The notes under the pieces were generated by a model that worked only from the letters and a program-made list of their open reading frames with translations, was not told the DNA's origin and searched no databases. DNA of 9,469 nucleotides from Bacteroidota bacterium (lineage in GTDB: Bacteria; Bacteroidota; Ignavibacteria; SZUA-365), in assembly GCA_018224415.1 (NCBI GenBank), contig JAGTUZ010000316.1, positions 1-9,469 on the forward strand. The letters run 5' to 3'. Made by a program: the position numbers and the translations under genes. How positions within the stretch are numbered: position 1 is the first letter of the stretch; each line of letters opens with the position of its first letter. Positions 1-6,798 of this stretch are shown here, one piece after another.

Positions 1-1901
1 AGATCGAACTCGAGGTCACCGACCTCCCACCCGACGGCATGACGCCCGACGAAGTGCTGCAGGCGGTGCGTTCCGAGGTGTGCCTCATGAACAAGGCGAT
101 GGCGGATTGTTTCCAGCAGGACATCCTTCCCGGCCTCGAGCGCGAGGGGGTGCATTTGCATCGATACGAGGACCTCGACGAGGAATCCCAGCGCTGGTGC
201 GAAGTGTATTTCATCGATCATGTGTTCCCCGTGCTCTCGCCCCTGGCCATCGATCCAGGCCATCCCTTCCCGCATCTGCTCAACCGGTCGCTCAACCTTG
301 TGATCGCCGTCGTGGATTCAATCACCGAGGACGAACGCATCGCCGTTGTGCAGGTGCCTCCCGTCGTGCCGCGTCTCGTGCACATTCCGGTGAAGAAGGG
401 CGGTTACCACTACGTGCTGCTCGGCGAGGTCATCGCGGCCAACGCCAATGCGCTGTTCCCGGGACTGCAGGTGAAGGAGTCCTTCCGCTTCCGCGTCACA
501 CGCAACGCCGACCTCGATATCGCCGACGACGAGGCCTCGGATCTGCTCAAGACCATCGAGGAACAGATCCGCCGCCGCCGCTGGGGTGCCGTCGTGCGTG
601 CGGAAGTGGATCATGACATGCCACGGTATGTGCTCCGCCTGCTGCAGAACGCCATGCATCTCGACGACCGGGACGTGTATCCCGTCGAGGGTCCGCTCAA
701 CCTTGCGGACTTCATGGACTTCGTCAAACTGCCGATCAAGCATCTGAAGGATCCTCCCTTCACACCGCGCATCATCGAGGAACTCCGCGGTGACCACAAC
801 ATCTTCGACCGCGTGCGCGAGCGCGACCTGTTTTTCCACCACCCGTACGATTCCTTCAGTTCGGTGGTGGAACTGATCGAGGTCGCGGCCGAGGATCCGA
901 ACGTGCTTGCCATCAAACAGACCCTGTACCGCACCAGCGGCGATTCAAGCATCGTCAAGGCGCTGGCCCGTGCGGCGCTCAACGGCAAGCAGGTCACCGC
1001 GTTCGTCGAACTCAAGGCACGCTTCGACGAGGCGAACAACATCATCTGGGCGCGACAGCTCGAACAGGCCGGCGTGCATGTCGTGTACGGCATTATCGGG
1101 CTCAAGACACATTGCAAGCTCGCTCTCGTCGTTCGCCGCGAAAAGGGAGGCCTGCGCACGTATGCGCATCTGAGCACCGGGAACTACAACGAGATCACCT
1201 CGCGCCTGTATACGGATTTCGGTATCATGACCAGCCGCGAGGAGATGGCCTTCGAAGCGACGGGCCTGTTCAACTATCTCACCGGGTATTCCCATCAGAC
1301 GAACTGGAACAGGATCATCATCGCCCCGATCTCCCTGCGGCAGAAAGTGCTGGCCCTGATCCAACGCGAGATGGAAAACAAGAAAGCGGGGAAAAACGCC
1401 GGTATTGTCGTGAAACTGAACGCCCTCGTCGACGCACAGGTGATCCGCGCGCTGTACCGCGCCTCGCAGGCCGGTGTGCGCATCGACCTCGTGGTACGCG
1501 GCATCTGCTGCTTGCGTCCGGGCGTGCCCGGCCTGAGTGAAAACATCCGTGTCACCAGCATCGTGGGCCGCTTTCTCGAGCACACGCGCGTGTTCGTCTT
1601 CGACAACGACGGCGACCCGGAAATTTATTTCAGCAGCGCCGACTGGATGCCCCGCAATCTCAACCGCCGGGTCGAGGCCATGTTCATCGTGGAGGAACCG
1701 GTGACCAAGGACCGCATCCTCAACCATGTGCTCCCCACCATTCTCGAAGACACGGCGAAATCCTATGTGCTGCAGTCCGACGGCACGTACGTCCGCCCGG
1801 AAGTGCCGCCCGGCGCGGTGCGCCTCAACAGCCAGGATATGTTTATCCGATATGCGGAAATCGCCTATCGCGAACGCGACCAGGACGAAGACGAGGAGTA
1901 A
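1..1901 (+). CDS. ppk1: Polyphosphate kinase 1 (5'-truncated by window edge)
   Basis: Polyphosphate kinase reversibly transfers the gamma phosphate of ATP to a growing polyphosphate chain. The frame is open from base 3, before the first in-frame ATG at 39, so the gene starts outside the window; by comparison with E. coli Ppk (688 aa) roughly 80 N-terminal residues are missing. Numbered from the ATG at 39, visible family motifs are FPHLLNRSLNL (about residues 77-87), IKQTLYRTS and FVELKARFDEANN (Mg/nucleotide-site arginines), GLKTHCK, the HLSTGNYN segment whose His377 matches the autophosphorylated E. coli His435, and FLEHTRV with His515 matching His592. Both phospholipase-D-like C-terminal domains are therefore intact. 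The C-terminus is acidic (RDQDEDEE). The next gene is convergent, so nothing here suggests a ppk operon; a ppx partner, if present, would lie upstream. Identification is very secure; the true start is not visible. Confidence 0.97.
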   Translation, partial: IELEVTDLPPDGMTPDEVLQAVRSEVCLMNKAMADCFQQDILPGLEREGVHLHRYEDLDEESQRWCEVYFIDHVFPVLSPLAIDPGHPFPHLLNRSLNLVIAVVDSITEDERIAVVQVPPVVPRLVHIPVKKGGYHYVLLGEVIAANANALFPGLQVKESFRFRVTRNADLDIADDEASDLLKTIEEQIRRRRWGAVVRAEVDHDMPRYVLRLLQNAMHLDDRDVYPVEGPLNLADFMDFVKLPIKHLKDPPFTPRIIEELRGDHNIFDRVRERDLFFHHPYDSFSSVVELIEVAAEDPNVLAIKQTLYRTSGDSSIVKALARAALNGKQVTAFVELKARFDEANNIIWARQLEQAGVHVVYGIIGLKTHCKLALVVRREKGGLRTYAHLSTGNYNEITSRLYTDFGIMTSREEMAFEATGLFNYLTGYSHQTNWNRIIIAPISLRQKVLALIQREMENKKAGKNAGIVVKLNALVDAQVIRALYRASQAGVRIDLVVRGICCLRPGVPGLSENIRVTSIVGRFLEHTRVFVFDNDGDPEIYFSSADWMPRNLNRRVEAMFIVEEPVTKDRILNHVLPTILEDTAKSYVLQSDGTYVRPEVPPGAVRLNSQDMFIRYAEIAYRERDQDEDEE

Positions 1902-1920
1902 CGCGGAACGTGCCTGGGGG

Positions 1921-1940
1921 CGGCGCGCTCCAGCGCGCCG
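1921..1940. terminator. GC-rich hairpin between convergent genes
   Basis: CGGCGCGCT and AGCGCGCCG form a perfect 9-bp inverted repeat around a 2-base centre (CC), about 20 bp past the ppk1 stop and about 50 bp past the stop of the convergent sugar-kinase gene. Position and symmetry suit a bidirectional transcript end. No T-tract follows on either strand, so a classical intrinsic terminator is not shown; it may be a 3'-end stabilising hairpin or a dispersed palindrome. Confidence 0.45.
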
Positions 1941-1968
1941 TAGCCGGGTCCCGAGGTGTTAATGGGGC

Positions 1969-1982
1969 AGGCAGAAGGCAGA
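1969..1982. repeat. Short heptad duplication (AGGCAGA x2)
   Basis: Two perfect tandem copies of AGGCAGA (phase GCAGAAG equally valid), with partial continuation on both sides. They lie in the 91-bp gap between convergent ppk1 and the sugar kinase. On its own this could be chance, but the period equals that of the two larger arrays in the window, so it may be a young or decayed member of the same kind of repeat. Confidence 0.4.
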
Positions 1983-1992
1983 AGGGGTGTGC

Positions 1993-2940
1993 CTACAACA
2001 TCAGCGAGGCGGCGCCGAGCATACCGGCATCGTTGCCGAGTTCGGCAGGGAGGAGGGCAAGGGATTCACGATGGACTTTCAGGACACGATGCCGGGCGCT
2101 TTCCGCGATGCCGTCGAACAGCGGTGCGCCGGCTCCGGCGATGCCGCCGCCGATGATGAAGATCTCGATGTCGAGAAGGTTCGCGGCGGAGGCGATCGCC
2201 ACGCCTAAACGTTCGCCCGTGCGCCGCAGGATCGCAATGCAGGTTGCGTCACCCTTTGCAGCGGCTTCGGCGATGTCTTTCGGATCGAGTGCCTCCGCGT
2301 CGTTCAGGGCGCGGGTATGGAGAAGGGAGTCAGGGTCGTTGCGCAGGTCGGGGAGCGCCTCACGCATCAGGTAATGGATACCCACGTAGGCTTCGATGCA
2401 TCCGTGACTGCCGCAGTTGCACGCGGGACCATCCGCGTCAATGCTGATATGTCCGAATTCTCCGGCGAAGCCTCGCGCGCCGCGGAAAATGCGGCCACCG
2501 GTGATGATCCCGCCGCCGACACCCGTTCCGAGCGTGAGCGCGATGAAATGTTCGTGCGAGCGTCCCGCGCCGTAATGGCGTTCTCCGAGCGCGGCGCAGT
2601 TGGCGTCGTTTTCCAGCAGCACAGGGACGCCCCAGCGGTCGGACAGCAGTGCAGCCAGTGGGACTTCCTTCCAGGACGGCAGGTTTGGCGGGTACAGCAC
2701 TATTCCGCGATCGTGGTCGATGGCTCCCGGGACGCCGACGCCGATGCCCGCGATATCGGCCGGGGCGGCGTCGTGCGCGGCGATCAATTCCTCGATGCAT
2801 GCGTGCAGCTGGCCGACAGTGTCATCGACGCCTCCCTCGGCGAGGGTAGGACGCTGGGTGCGGGCCAGGATACTCGTGCCGGTCTCCGTCAGCGCCGCCT
2901 TGATGCTGCTGCCGCCGATGTCGATGCCGATGGTGATCAT
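1993..2940 (-). CDS. ROK-family sugar kinase (probable glucokinase)
   Basis: This is a 315-residue ROK-family (repressor/ORF/kinase) protein of the catalytic type: it has no N-terminal helix-turn-helix, so it should act as an ATP-dependent hexose kinase (glucose or an N-acetylhexosamine) in the cytoplasm. The N-terminal phosphate-binding loop IGIDIGGSSIKAAL spans residues 4-17. ENDANCAALGE (110-120) carries the presumed catalytic Asp112, GTGVGGGII (138-146) is the second phosphate loop, and GEFGH (160-164) followed by CNCGSHGC (174-181) supplies the ROK zinc ligands His164, Cys174, Cys176 and Cys181. A late glycine motif (IIGGGIAGAG) completes the ATP site. The ATG overlaps the stop of the upstream septum-initiator gene as ATGA, so translation is probably coupled. 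Substrate cannot be settled from sequence; glucokinase is the commonest assignment. Proximity to ppk1 raises polyphosphate-dependent glucokinase, but the genes are convergent and nothing specific supports it. Confidence 0.92.
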   Translation of the reverse strand: MITIGIDIGGSSIKAALTETGTSILARTQRPTLAEGGVDDTVGQLHACIEELIAAHDAAPADIAGIGVGVPGAIDHDRGIVLYPPNLPSWKEVPLAALLSDRWGVPVLLENDANCAALGERHYGAGRSHEHFIALTLGTGVGGGIITGGRIFRGARGFAGEFGHISIDADGPACNCGSHGCIEAYVGIHYLMREALPDLRNDPDSLLHTRALNDAEALDPKDIAEAAAKGDATCIAILRRTGERLGVAIASAANLLDIEIFIIGGGIAGAGAPLFDGIAESARHRVLKVHRESLALLPAELGNDAGMLGAASLML

Positions 2941-3290
2941 TTTCTTTTTTTCTTCCGGTCTTCGGAAGGAAGGATGCGGTAGACGATCTCGCCTGGTTTG
3001 ATCATGCCATGTGTTTCCCTCGCAACATGCTCGACGGCCTTGTTGTCGAGTTTCAACCGGTCACGCTCCCGTGACAGATTCTGCATGTCCCTCTGCAGCG
3101 CGATCACGCGCTCCTGCTTCTCCTGCACGTCGCCGCTGATACGCAGGCGACTGACAAAGCCCTTGGTGCTGAACAGGAAGTATCCGCTGATTAAAATGGC
3201 GGATACAAGCAGGATCGTGTAGGTCCTGTTCTGAAGGACGCGCACGACCTTGTGTTGTTTCCGCTGTTTGGGATACCCGTATGGTGGCAT
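2937..3290 (-). CDS. FtsB/DivIC-like septum formation initiator protein
   Basis: A 117-residue bitopic membrane protein of the septum formation initiator (FtsB/DivIC) type, which pairs with FtsL and links FtsQ to the septal peptidoglycan synthase at the division site. A basic cytoplasmic N-terminus (residues 1-22) precedes one transmembrane helix (about 23-40). A heptad-rich coiled coil follows (about 46-90), then the family's conserved short motif, here RETHGMIKPGEIVYRI (91-106). The tail is very basic (DRKKKRK). The length fits the family. The start at 3290 has no recognisable Shine-Dalgarno sequence, but a promoter-like element ends a few bases before it. Its TGA overlaps the ATG of the sugar kinase by four bases, an unusual pairing since this gene more often sits beside eno. 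Assignment rests on architecture and the C-terminal motif; FtsB versus DivIC cannot be distinguished. Confidence 0.85.
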   Translation of the reverse strand: MPPYGYPKQRKQHKVVRVLQNRTYTILLVSAILISGYFLFSTKGFVSRLRISGDVQEKQERVIALQRDMQNLSRERDRLKLDNKAVEHVARETHGMIKPGEIVYRILPSEDRKKKRK

Positions 3291-3294
3291 GATG

Positions 3295-3325
3295 CAAACA
3301 TAGTGAAAAACAAGGGGATTGTAAA
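3295..3325 (-). promoter_or_regulatory. Probable promoter of septum initiator/sugar kinase pair
   Basis: Read on the minus strand, TTTACA (3325-3320) is separated by 17 bases from TATGTT (3302-3297). Extended, the downstream box reads TATGTTTG (3302-3295), an exact match to the Bacteroidota -7 consensus TAnnTTTG. The start codon begins only four bases beyond this box, so initiation at the usual distance would give a leaderless or almost leaderless transcript, consistent with the missing ribosome binding site. The assignment is by consensus only. Confidence 0.55.
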
Positions 3326-3353
3326 GTATCCCTGAAGTGAAATGTGAGGGATT

Positions 3354-5198
3354 TCACCGGAGGCGGACGCCACCGAGCACCTCGAAGACGGTCTCGATGC
3401 GACCGAAGGGCGCGGAGATCTGCACGCCGGCGATGTGTTCCTTCATCTGCTCGAGCGTCTCATGTGCGATGGCGACTCCCTCGGCACGTCCCGCTTCCTT
3501 CGAATCGGCGTGGCGCCGGAGGCGTTCGATGAGATGCTCGGGGACGCTGCAGCCCGGGACTTCGTTGTTCATGAACTCGGCGTTGCGCAGCGATGCGAGC
3601 GGCCAGAGCCCGGCGATCACCGGCAGATGCAGATGCTCGATGCGGTGCATGAACGAATGGAAGACATCGAGGTCGAAGACGGGCTGGGTGACGATGAATT
3701 CGGCGCCGGCTTCCGCCTTCCAATCGAGGCGGCGCAGTTCCTGTTCCATGTTGGGTGCGCCGGGATTCGCGGCCACGCCGATATGCAGCGCCGCGGGGGC
3801 GCCGATGGGATTGCCGGCGATGTCGAGGCCGTGGTTGAGTCGGTTGATGATGTTGACAAGGCCGATTGCGTCGACGTCGAACACGGCCGTGGCGTCGGGA
3901 TAGTTGCCGAGCTTGGGCGGGTCGCCCGTCACGGCGAGGATGTTGCGGAGGCCGAGCGCCCAGGCGCCGAGCAGGTCCGACTGGATGCCGATCACATTGC
4001 GGTCGCGACAGGCGTAATGCAGCAGGGTTTCGATCCCCACCTCCCGCTGCAGCGTCGCGGCCAGCGCCATGGCCGACATGCGCGCGCTCGCGCGCGGACC
4101 GTCGGGAATGTTGATGACATCGATGCCGTAATAAAAGAGCTTCCGCGCTTTTTCCACTTCCGACGCGGCGGAGACACCCCGCGGTGCCACGAGTTCGACC
4201 ATGGTGACGAAGTGTCCGTCGGCCAGTCTTCGTGCGAGACGGGATTTCTCCTCACGTGGAAGCACGGTGACGTCGGAAGGGATGTCGAAGTCGCGGGCAG
4301 ACACGACGGGCTCCTGTGCCTTGGACCCGTAGGCGCTGATCGCGTTGCGCATGTGCCTGATATGCTCGGGTCCCGTACCGCAGCAGCCGCCGATGACGTT
4401 GGCGCCCGCCTGGATGTATCGCTTTGCGTACGTGCCGAGATACTCGGGAGAGGTCAGATAGATGTTGCGGCCGTCGACGCTCTTGGGCTTCCCCGCGTTC
4501 GGCATCACCGCGATGGGCAGCGCGGTCAGGCCGCGCACCTGTTCGAGCCAGTTGAGCATGACGCTCGGTCCAACGGTGCAATTGACACCGAGTACGTCGG
4601 GACCCATCGCCGCCATTTCCTGTACGAGCACTTCGGGACTTGCACCGGTGAGCGAACTCGTATCATCGTTGATAGTGATCTGCGCGATCACGGGTTTGTC
4701 ACAGCACTCGCGCACGGCGAGAATGGCCTGCTCGAGTTCTTCCGGATAGATGAAGGTTTCCAGGACAAAGAGGTCGACGCCGCCCGCACAGAGCGCGCGG
4801 ATCTGACGCGCGAACAATTCACGCACCTCCTCGCGGGCCAGTGGCCCGAGCGGTTCCATCTGCACGCCGAGCGGACCGATCGAACCCGCCACATACACGT
4901 CATCGCCGGCAGCGAGCCGGGCGATTTCGGCGCCGCGGCGGTTGATGTCCTCGAGGCTGTCGAGCAGTCCGTGCGCCGAGAGCTTCGAGGGATTCGCGCC
5001 GAACGTGTTGGTCTCGATCACGTCCACACCGGCCTTCACATAATCGCGGTGCACCTGCTCGACCAGCGTGGGATTGCTGAGGTTCAGCTCGTCGTAACAT
5101 TTGTTGATGAACACGCCACGGCGGTAGAACTCCGTTCCGATCCCGCCGTCGAACAGCACCACCCCCCTCGTCAATCGTTCAAGAAACCCGTCGCGCAT
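3354..5198 (-). CDS. yitJ: Bifunctional homocysteine S-methyltransferase / methylenetetrahydrofolate reductase
   Basis: A 614-residue fusion, the same size as Bacillus YitJ (about 612 aa), joining two consecutive steps of methionine synthesis. Residues about 8-290 form a zinc-dependent homocysteine methyltransferase barrel: DGGIGTEFYRRG (17-28), ETNTFGAN (62-69), and zinc ligands Cys207 (GVNCTVGP) and Cys272-Cys273 (GGCCGTGPEHIR). Residues about 315-605 form the flavin-dependent methylenetetrahydrofolate reductase barrel, with VELVAPRG placing the putative catalytic Glu335, HYACRDRN (394-401), TGDPP (424-428) and FIVTQPVFD (501-509). It should reduce 5,10-methylene-THF to 5-methyl-THF; the methyl donor for the first domain (S-methylmethionine or another) is not evident. 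The start is supported by AAAGGA eight bases upstream. The leader contains the TGTCATY heptad array about 40 bp before the ATG. No methionine riboswitch was recognised in the short leader. A 654-codon antisense frame is a GC-bias shadow. Confidence 0.95.
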   Translation of the reverse strand: MRDGFLERLTRGVVLFDGGIGTEFYRRGVFINKCYDELNLSNPTLVEQVHRDYVKAGVDVIETNTFGANPSKLSAHGLLDSLEDINRRGAEIARLAAGDDVYVAGSIGPLGVQMEPLGPLAREEVRELFARQIRALCAGGVDLFVLETFIYPEELEQAILAVRECCDKPVIAQITINDDTSSLTGASPEVLVQEMAAMGPDVLGVNCTVGPSVMLNWLEQVRGLTALPIAVMPNAGKPKSVDGRNIYLTSPEYLGTYAKRYIQAGANVIGGCCGTGPEHIRHMRNAISAYGSKAQEPVVSARDFDIPSDVTVLPREEKSRLARRLADGHFVTMVELVAPRGVSAASEVEKARKLFYYGIDVINIPDGPRASARMSAMALAATLQREVGIETLLHYACRDRNVIGIQSDLLGAWALGLRNILAVTGDPPKLGNYPDATAVFDVDAIGLVNIINRLNHGLDIAGNPIGAPAALHIGVAANPGAPNMEQELRRLDWKAEAGAEFIVTQPVFDLDVFHSFMHRIEHLHLPVIAGLWPLASLRNAEFMNNEVPGCSVPEHLIERLRRHADSKEAGRAEGVAIAHETLEQMKEHIAGVQISAPFGRIETVFEVLGGVRLR

Positions 5199-5204
5199 GC
5201 AATA

Positions 5205-5210
5205 TCCTTT
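5205..5210 (-). promoter_or_regulatory. Ribosome binding site of the folate/homocysteine gene
   Basis: On the minus strand AAAGGA lies seven bases before the ATG at 5198. It is one of the clearer Shine-Dalgarno sequences here and fixes the start. It lies between the heptad array and the gene, so the array is in the 5' leader and not in the coding region. Confidence 0.65.
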
Positions 5211-5238
5211 CCGAATCAGCCATCAGTAATGAGCAATC

Positions 5239-5357
5239 TGTCATTTGTCATCTGTCATTTGTCATTTGTCATTTGTCATTTGTCATCTGTCATCTGTCAT
5301 CTGTCATTTGTCATCTGTCATTTGTCATTTGTCATCTGTCATCTGTCATCTGTCATC
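5239..5357. repeat. Heptad tandem array (TGTCATY x17)
   Basis: Seventeen perfect, uninterrupted 7-bp units TGTCATY fill 119 bp. Only the seventh base varies and it is always T or C, in the plus-strand order TCTTTTCCCTCTTCCCC (8 T, 9 C). The array starts 41 bp from the folate gene's start codon and ends 5 bp short of the kdsD stop, so it occupies most of the 164-bp gap between two minus-strand genes. On the plus strand no frame contains a stop. On the minus strand each unit (RATGACA) holds ATGA, so all three frames close every 21 bases. The flank 5216-5238 (with AATGAGCAAT) may be decayed units. Similar short heptad arrays are known from cyanobacteria (STRR sequences); no function is established here. 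Confidence 0.95.
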
Positions 5358-5362
5358 GCCCG

Positions 5363-6352
5363 TCAATGCAATCCCAACTGCACGAGATCGTGCATATGAA
5401 CGATCCCCAAGGGAAGGCGCGACGATTCGGTGACAACGAGCTGCGTGATCTTGTGCCGCTCCATGAGTTCGAGAGCCACGGCGGCGAGCGTGCCGGAATG
5501 GATGGTTTTTGGATGCGCGTTCATGACATCAACGGCAAGCAGGTTGGTCATGTCGGTGTCGCGCTCGAGCATGCGGCGAAGATCGCCGTCGGTGATCATG
5601 CCGACGAGACGGCCATCATCGTCGACCACACAGGTGGCACCGAGGCGCTTCGAGGTGATTTCGAGAATGGCGTCCTTGAGCGAAACCGTCTGATGCACTA
5701 CCGGGATGCGGTCGCCGGTGGTCATCAGTTCGTCGATGCGCAGCAGGAGCCTTTTGCCGAGGCTTCCTCCCGGGTGGAACAGGGCGAAATCTTCCGGTGT
5801 GAAATCGCGCTTCTTGAGCAGTGCCACCGCGATGGCGTCGCCGATGGCGAGCGCCGCGGTGGTCGACGCCGTGGGAGCGAGGTTGTGCGGACAGGCCTCC
5901 TCCCGCACGCTGGCGTCGAGCACGATGTCTGACACCTCGGCCAGCGTGGAGGGTCCGGTGTTGCCGAGAATGGAAATGATTTTCACGCCGATGCGCGAAA
6001 AGATGGGGAGGATGAGCTTGAGTTCGTCCGTGACGCCGCTTTTCGAAATGAGCAGCACGACATCCTCGCCGCGCACCATGCCGAGGTCGCCGTGGACGGC
6101 GTCGGACGGATGCAGATAGATCGCGGGCGTGCCCGTGCTGTTCATCGTGGCGACGACCTTTCGTGCGATCAGGCCGCTCTTGCCGATGCCGGCAACGATC
6201 ACGCGTCCGCGGCAGTGAAAGATCAGGTCCACGGCCTCGGCGAAGGTCGTGCCGATGCGCTCGACCAGAGACGTCAGTGCCTCGGCCTCGATGCGCAGCA
6301 CTTCGCGTCCGTGTTCCACAGTGCGTAGGTCTGGGGACTGGGATTCGGTCAT
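5363..6352 (-). CDS. kdsD: Arabinose-5-phosphate isomerase (KdsD/KpsF/GutQ family)
   Basis: This enzyme interconverts D-ribulose 5-phosphate and D-arabinose 5-phosphate, the first committed step to Kdo for lipopolysaccharide. From the ATG at 6352 the protein is 329 aa, matching E. coli KdsD (328 aa). A sugar-isomerase (SIS) domain spans about residues 33-178, with GIGKSGLIARKV, HPSDAVHGDLGM, SKSGVTDEL and the LAPTASTTAAL block. Two CBS domains follow (about 205-325). Residues aligning with the catalytic set described for E. coli KdsD are visible: Lys58 (GKSG), Glu110 (TDEL), Glu152 (REEACPHN) and His193 (FHPGGSLGK). A TTG seven codons upstream (6373) is an alternative start, and each candidate has a GGAG upstream; I prefer ATG on length and active-site register. 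It lies 26 bp after the YjbQ stop and is probably last in a three-gene operon. kdsC, kdsA and kdsB are not in the window. Confidence 0.95.
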   Translation of the reverse strand: MTESQSPDLRTVEHGREVLRIEAEALTSLVERIGTTFAEAVDLIFHCRGRVIVAGIGKSGLIARKVVATMNSTGTPAIYLHPSDAVHGDLGMVRGEDVVLLISKSGVTDELKLILPIFSRIGVKIISILGNTGPSTLAEVSDIVLDASVREEACPHNLAPTASTTAALAIGDAIAVALLKKRDFTPEDFALFHPGGSLGKRLLLRIDELMTTGDRIPVVHQTVSLKDAILEITSKRLGATCVVDDDGRLVGMITDGDLRRMLERDTDMTNLLAVDVMNAHPKTIHSGTLAAVALELMERHKITQLVVTESSRLPLGIVHMHDLVQLGLH

Positions 6353-6378
6353 GGGGTGGTCATTCTCCGGCAAACGGG

Positions 6379-6798
6379 TTATTCTCCGACGAACTGGACA
6401 ACCAGATCGCGCACACGAGGACGGTTGTCGTAATCGACCAGCACGATCTGCTGCCAGGTGCCGAGCAGCAGCTTGCCGGCGCCGAAGGGCACGGTGAGGC
6501 TTGGTCCGAGCAGGGACGCACGCACATGCGCATGGCCGTTACCGTCGTTCCAGGTCTCTTCGTGGAAATAGCGCGCATTGCGCGGGATCAGCCGTTCCAT
6601 CAGGAGCGTGAAGTCCTTTTTCAGGCCGGGCTCGTATTCGATGGTCGTAATGCCCGCCGTGGAACCGGGCACGAACACGAGCATGTGTCCGTGTTTCAGC
6701 TTGTGTTTTTGCAGCAGCAACGCGAGGCGGTCGGTCAGGTCGATCATGTCGTTGTCGCCGCGGGTGTCGATGCCGAGGGAATCGTTGATGATGGTCAT
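6379..6798 (-). CDS. yjbQ: YjbQ/UPF0047 family protein
   Basis: A 139-residue single-domain protein of the UPF0047/YjbQ family, often annotated as a secondary thiamine-phosphate synthase because E. coli YjbQ can replace ThiE weakly; the true role is unsettled. Family landmarks are GSTAGITTIEYEPGL (residues 45-59), the histidine-rich NGHAHVRASLLGPS (87-100) and LGTWQQIVLVDYDNRPR (112-128). The GST..TTIEYEPGL variant is closer to the type I associate with archaea and deep-branching bacteria than to the HTSAAITINE form. Length is normal. The ATG overlaps the stop of the upstream propeller-like gene as ATGA, indicating translational coupling, and kdsD follows within 26 bp. No thiamine gene or TPP riboswitch was seen nearby, so context gives no support for a thiamine role. 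Confidence 0.92.
   Translation of the reverse strand: MTIINDSLGIDTRGDNDMIDLTDRLALLLQKHKLKHGHMLVFVPGSTAGITTIEYEPGLKKDFTLLMERLIPRNARYFHEETWNDGNGHAHVRASLLGPSLTVPFGAGKLLLGTWQQIVLVDYDNRPRVRDLVVQFVGE

Noticed and set aside
1..2940. Polyphosphate kinase and ROK kinase as a polyphosphate-glucokinase system
   Set aside because: The genes are convergent with a hairpin between them, and the kinase has the ordinary ROK zinc motif with nothing indicating polyphosphate use.
3328..3352. Inverted repeat ATCCCT/AGGGAT with a 13-base loop near the end of the folate gene
   Set aside because: Six weak-to-moderate pairs with a long loop and no T-tract; not distinguishable from chance.
5199..5238. S-box or other methionine riboswitch before the folate/homocysteine gene
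   Set aside because: Only about 40 bp separate the array from the start codon, and no conserved riboswitch core or stem set is recognisable.
5239..5357. CRISPR array
   Set aside because: The 7-bp units are contiguous with no spacers, and no cas genes are in the window.
3435..5399. 654-codon plus-strand open frame opposite the folate/homocysteine gene, ending in repeated SFVICHL units
   Set aside because: It is antisense to a clearly conserved enzyme, resembles no protein, and is extended only because the TGTCATY array has no stop codon in any plus-strand frame.
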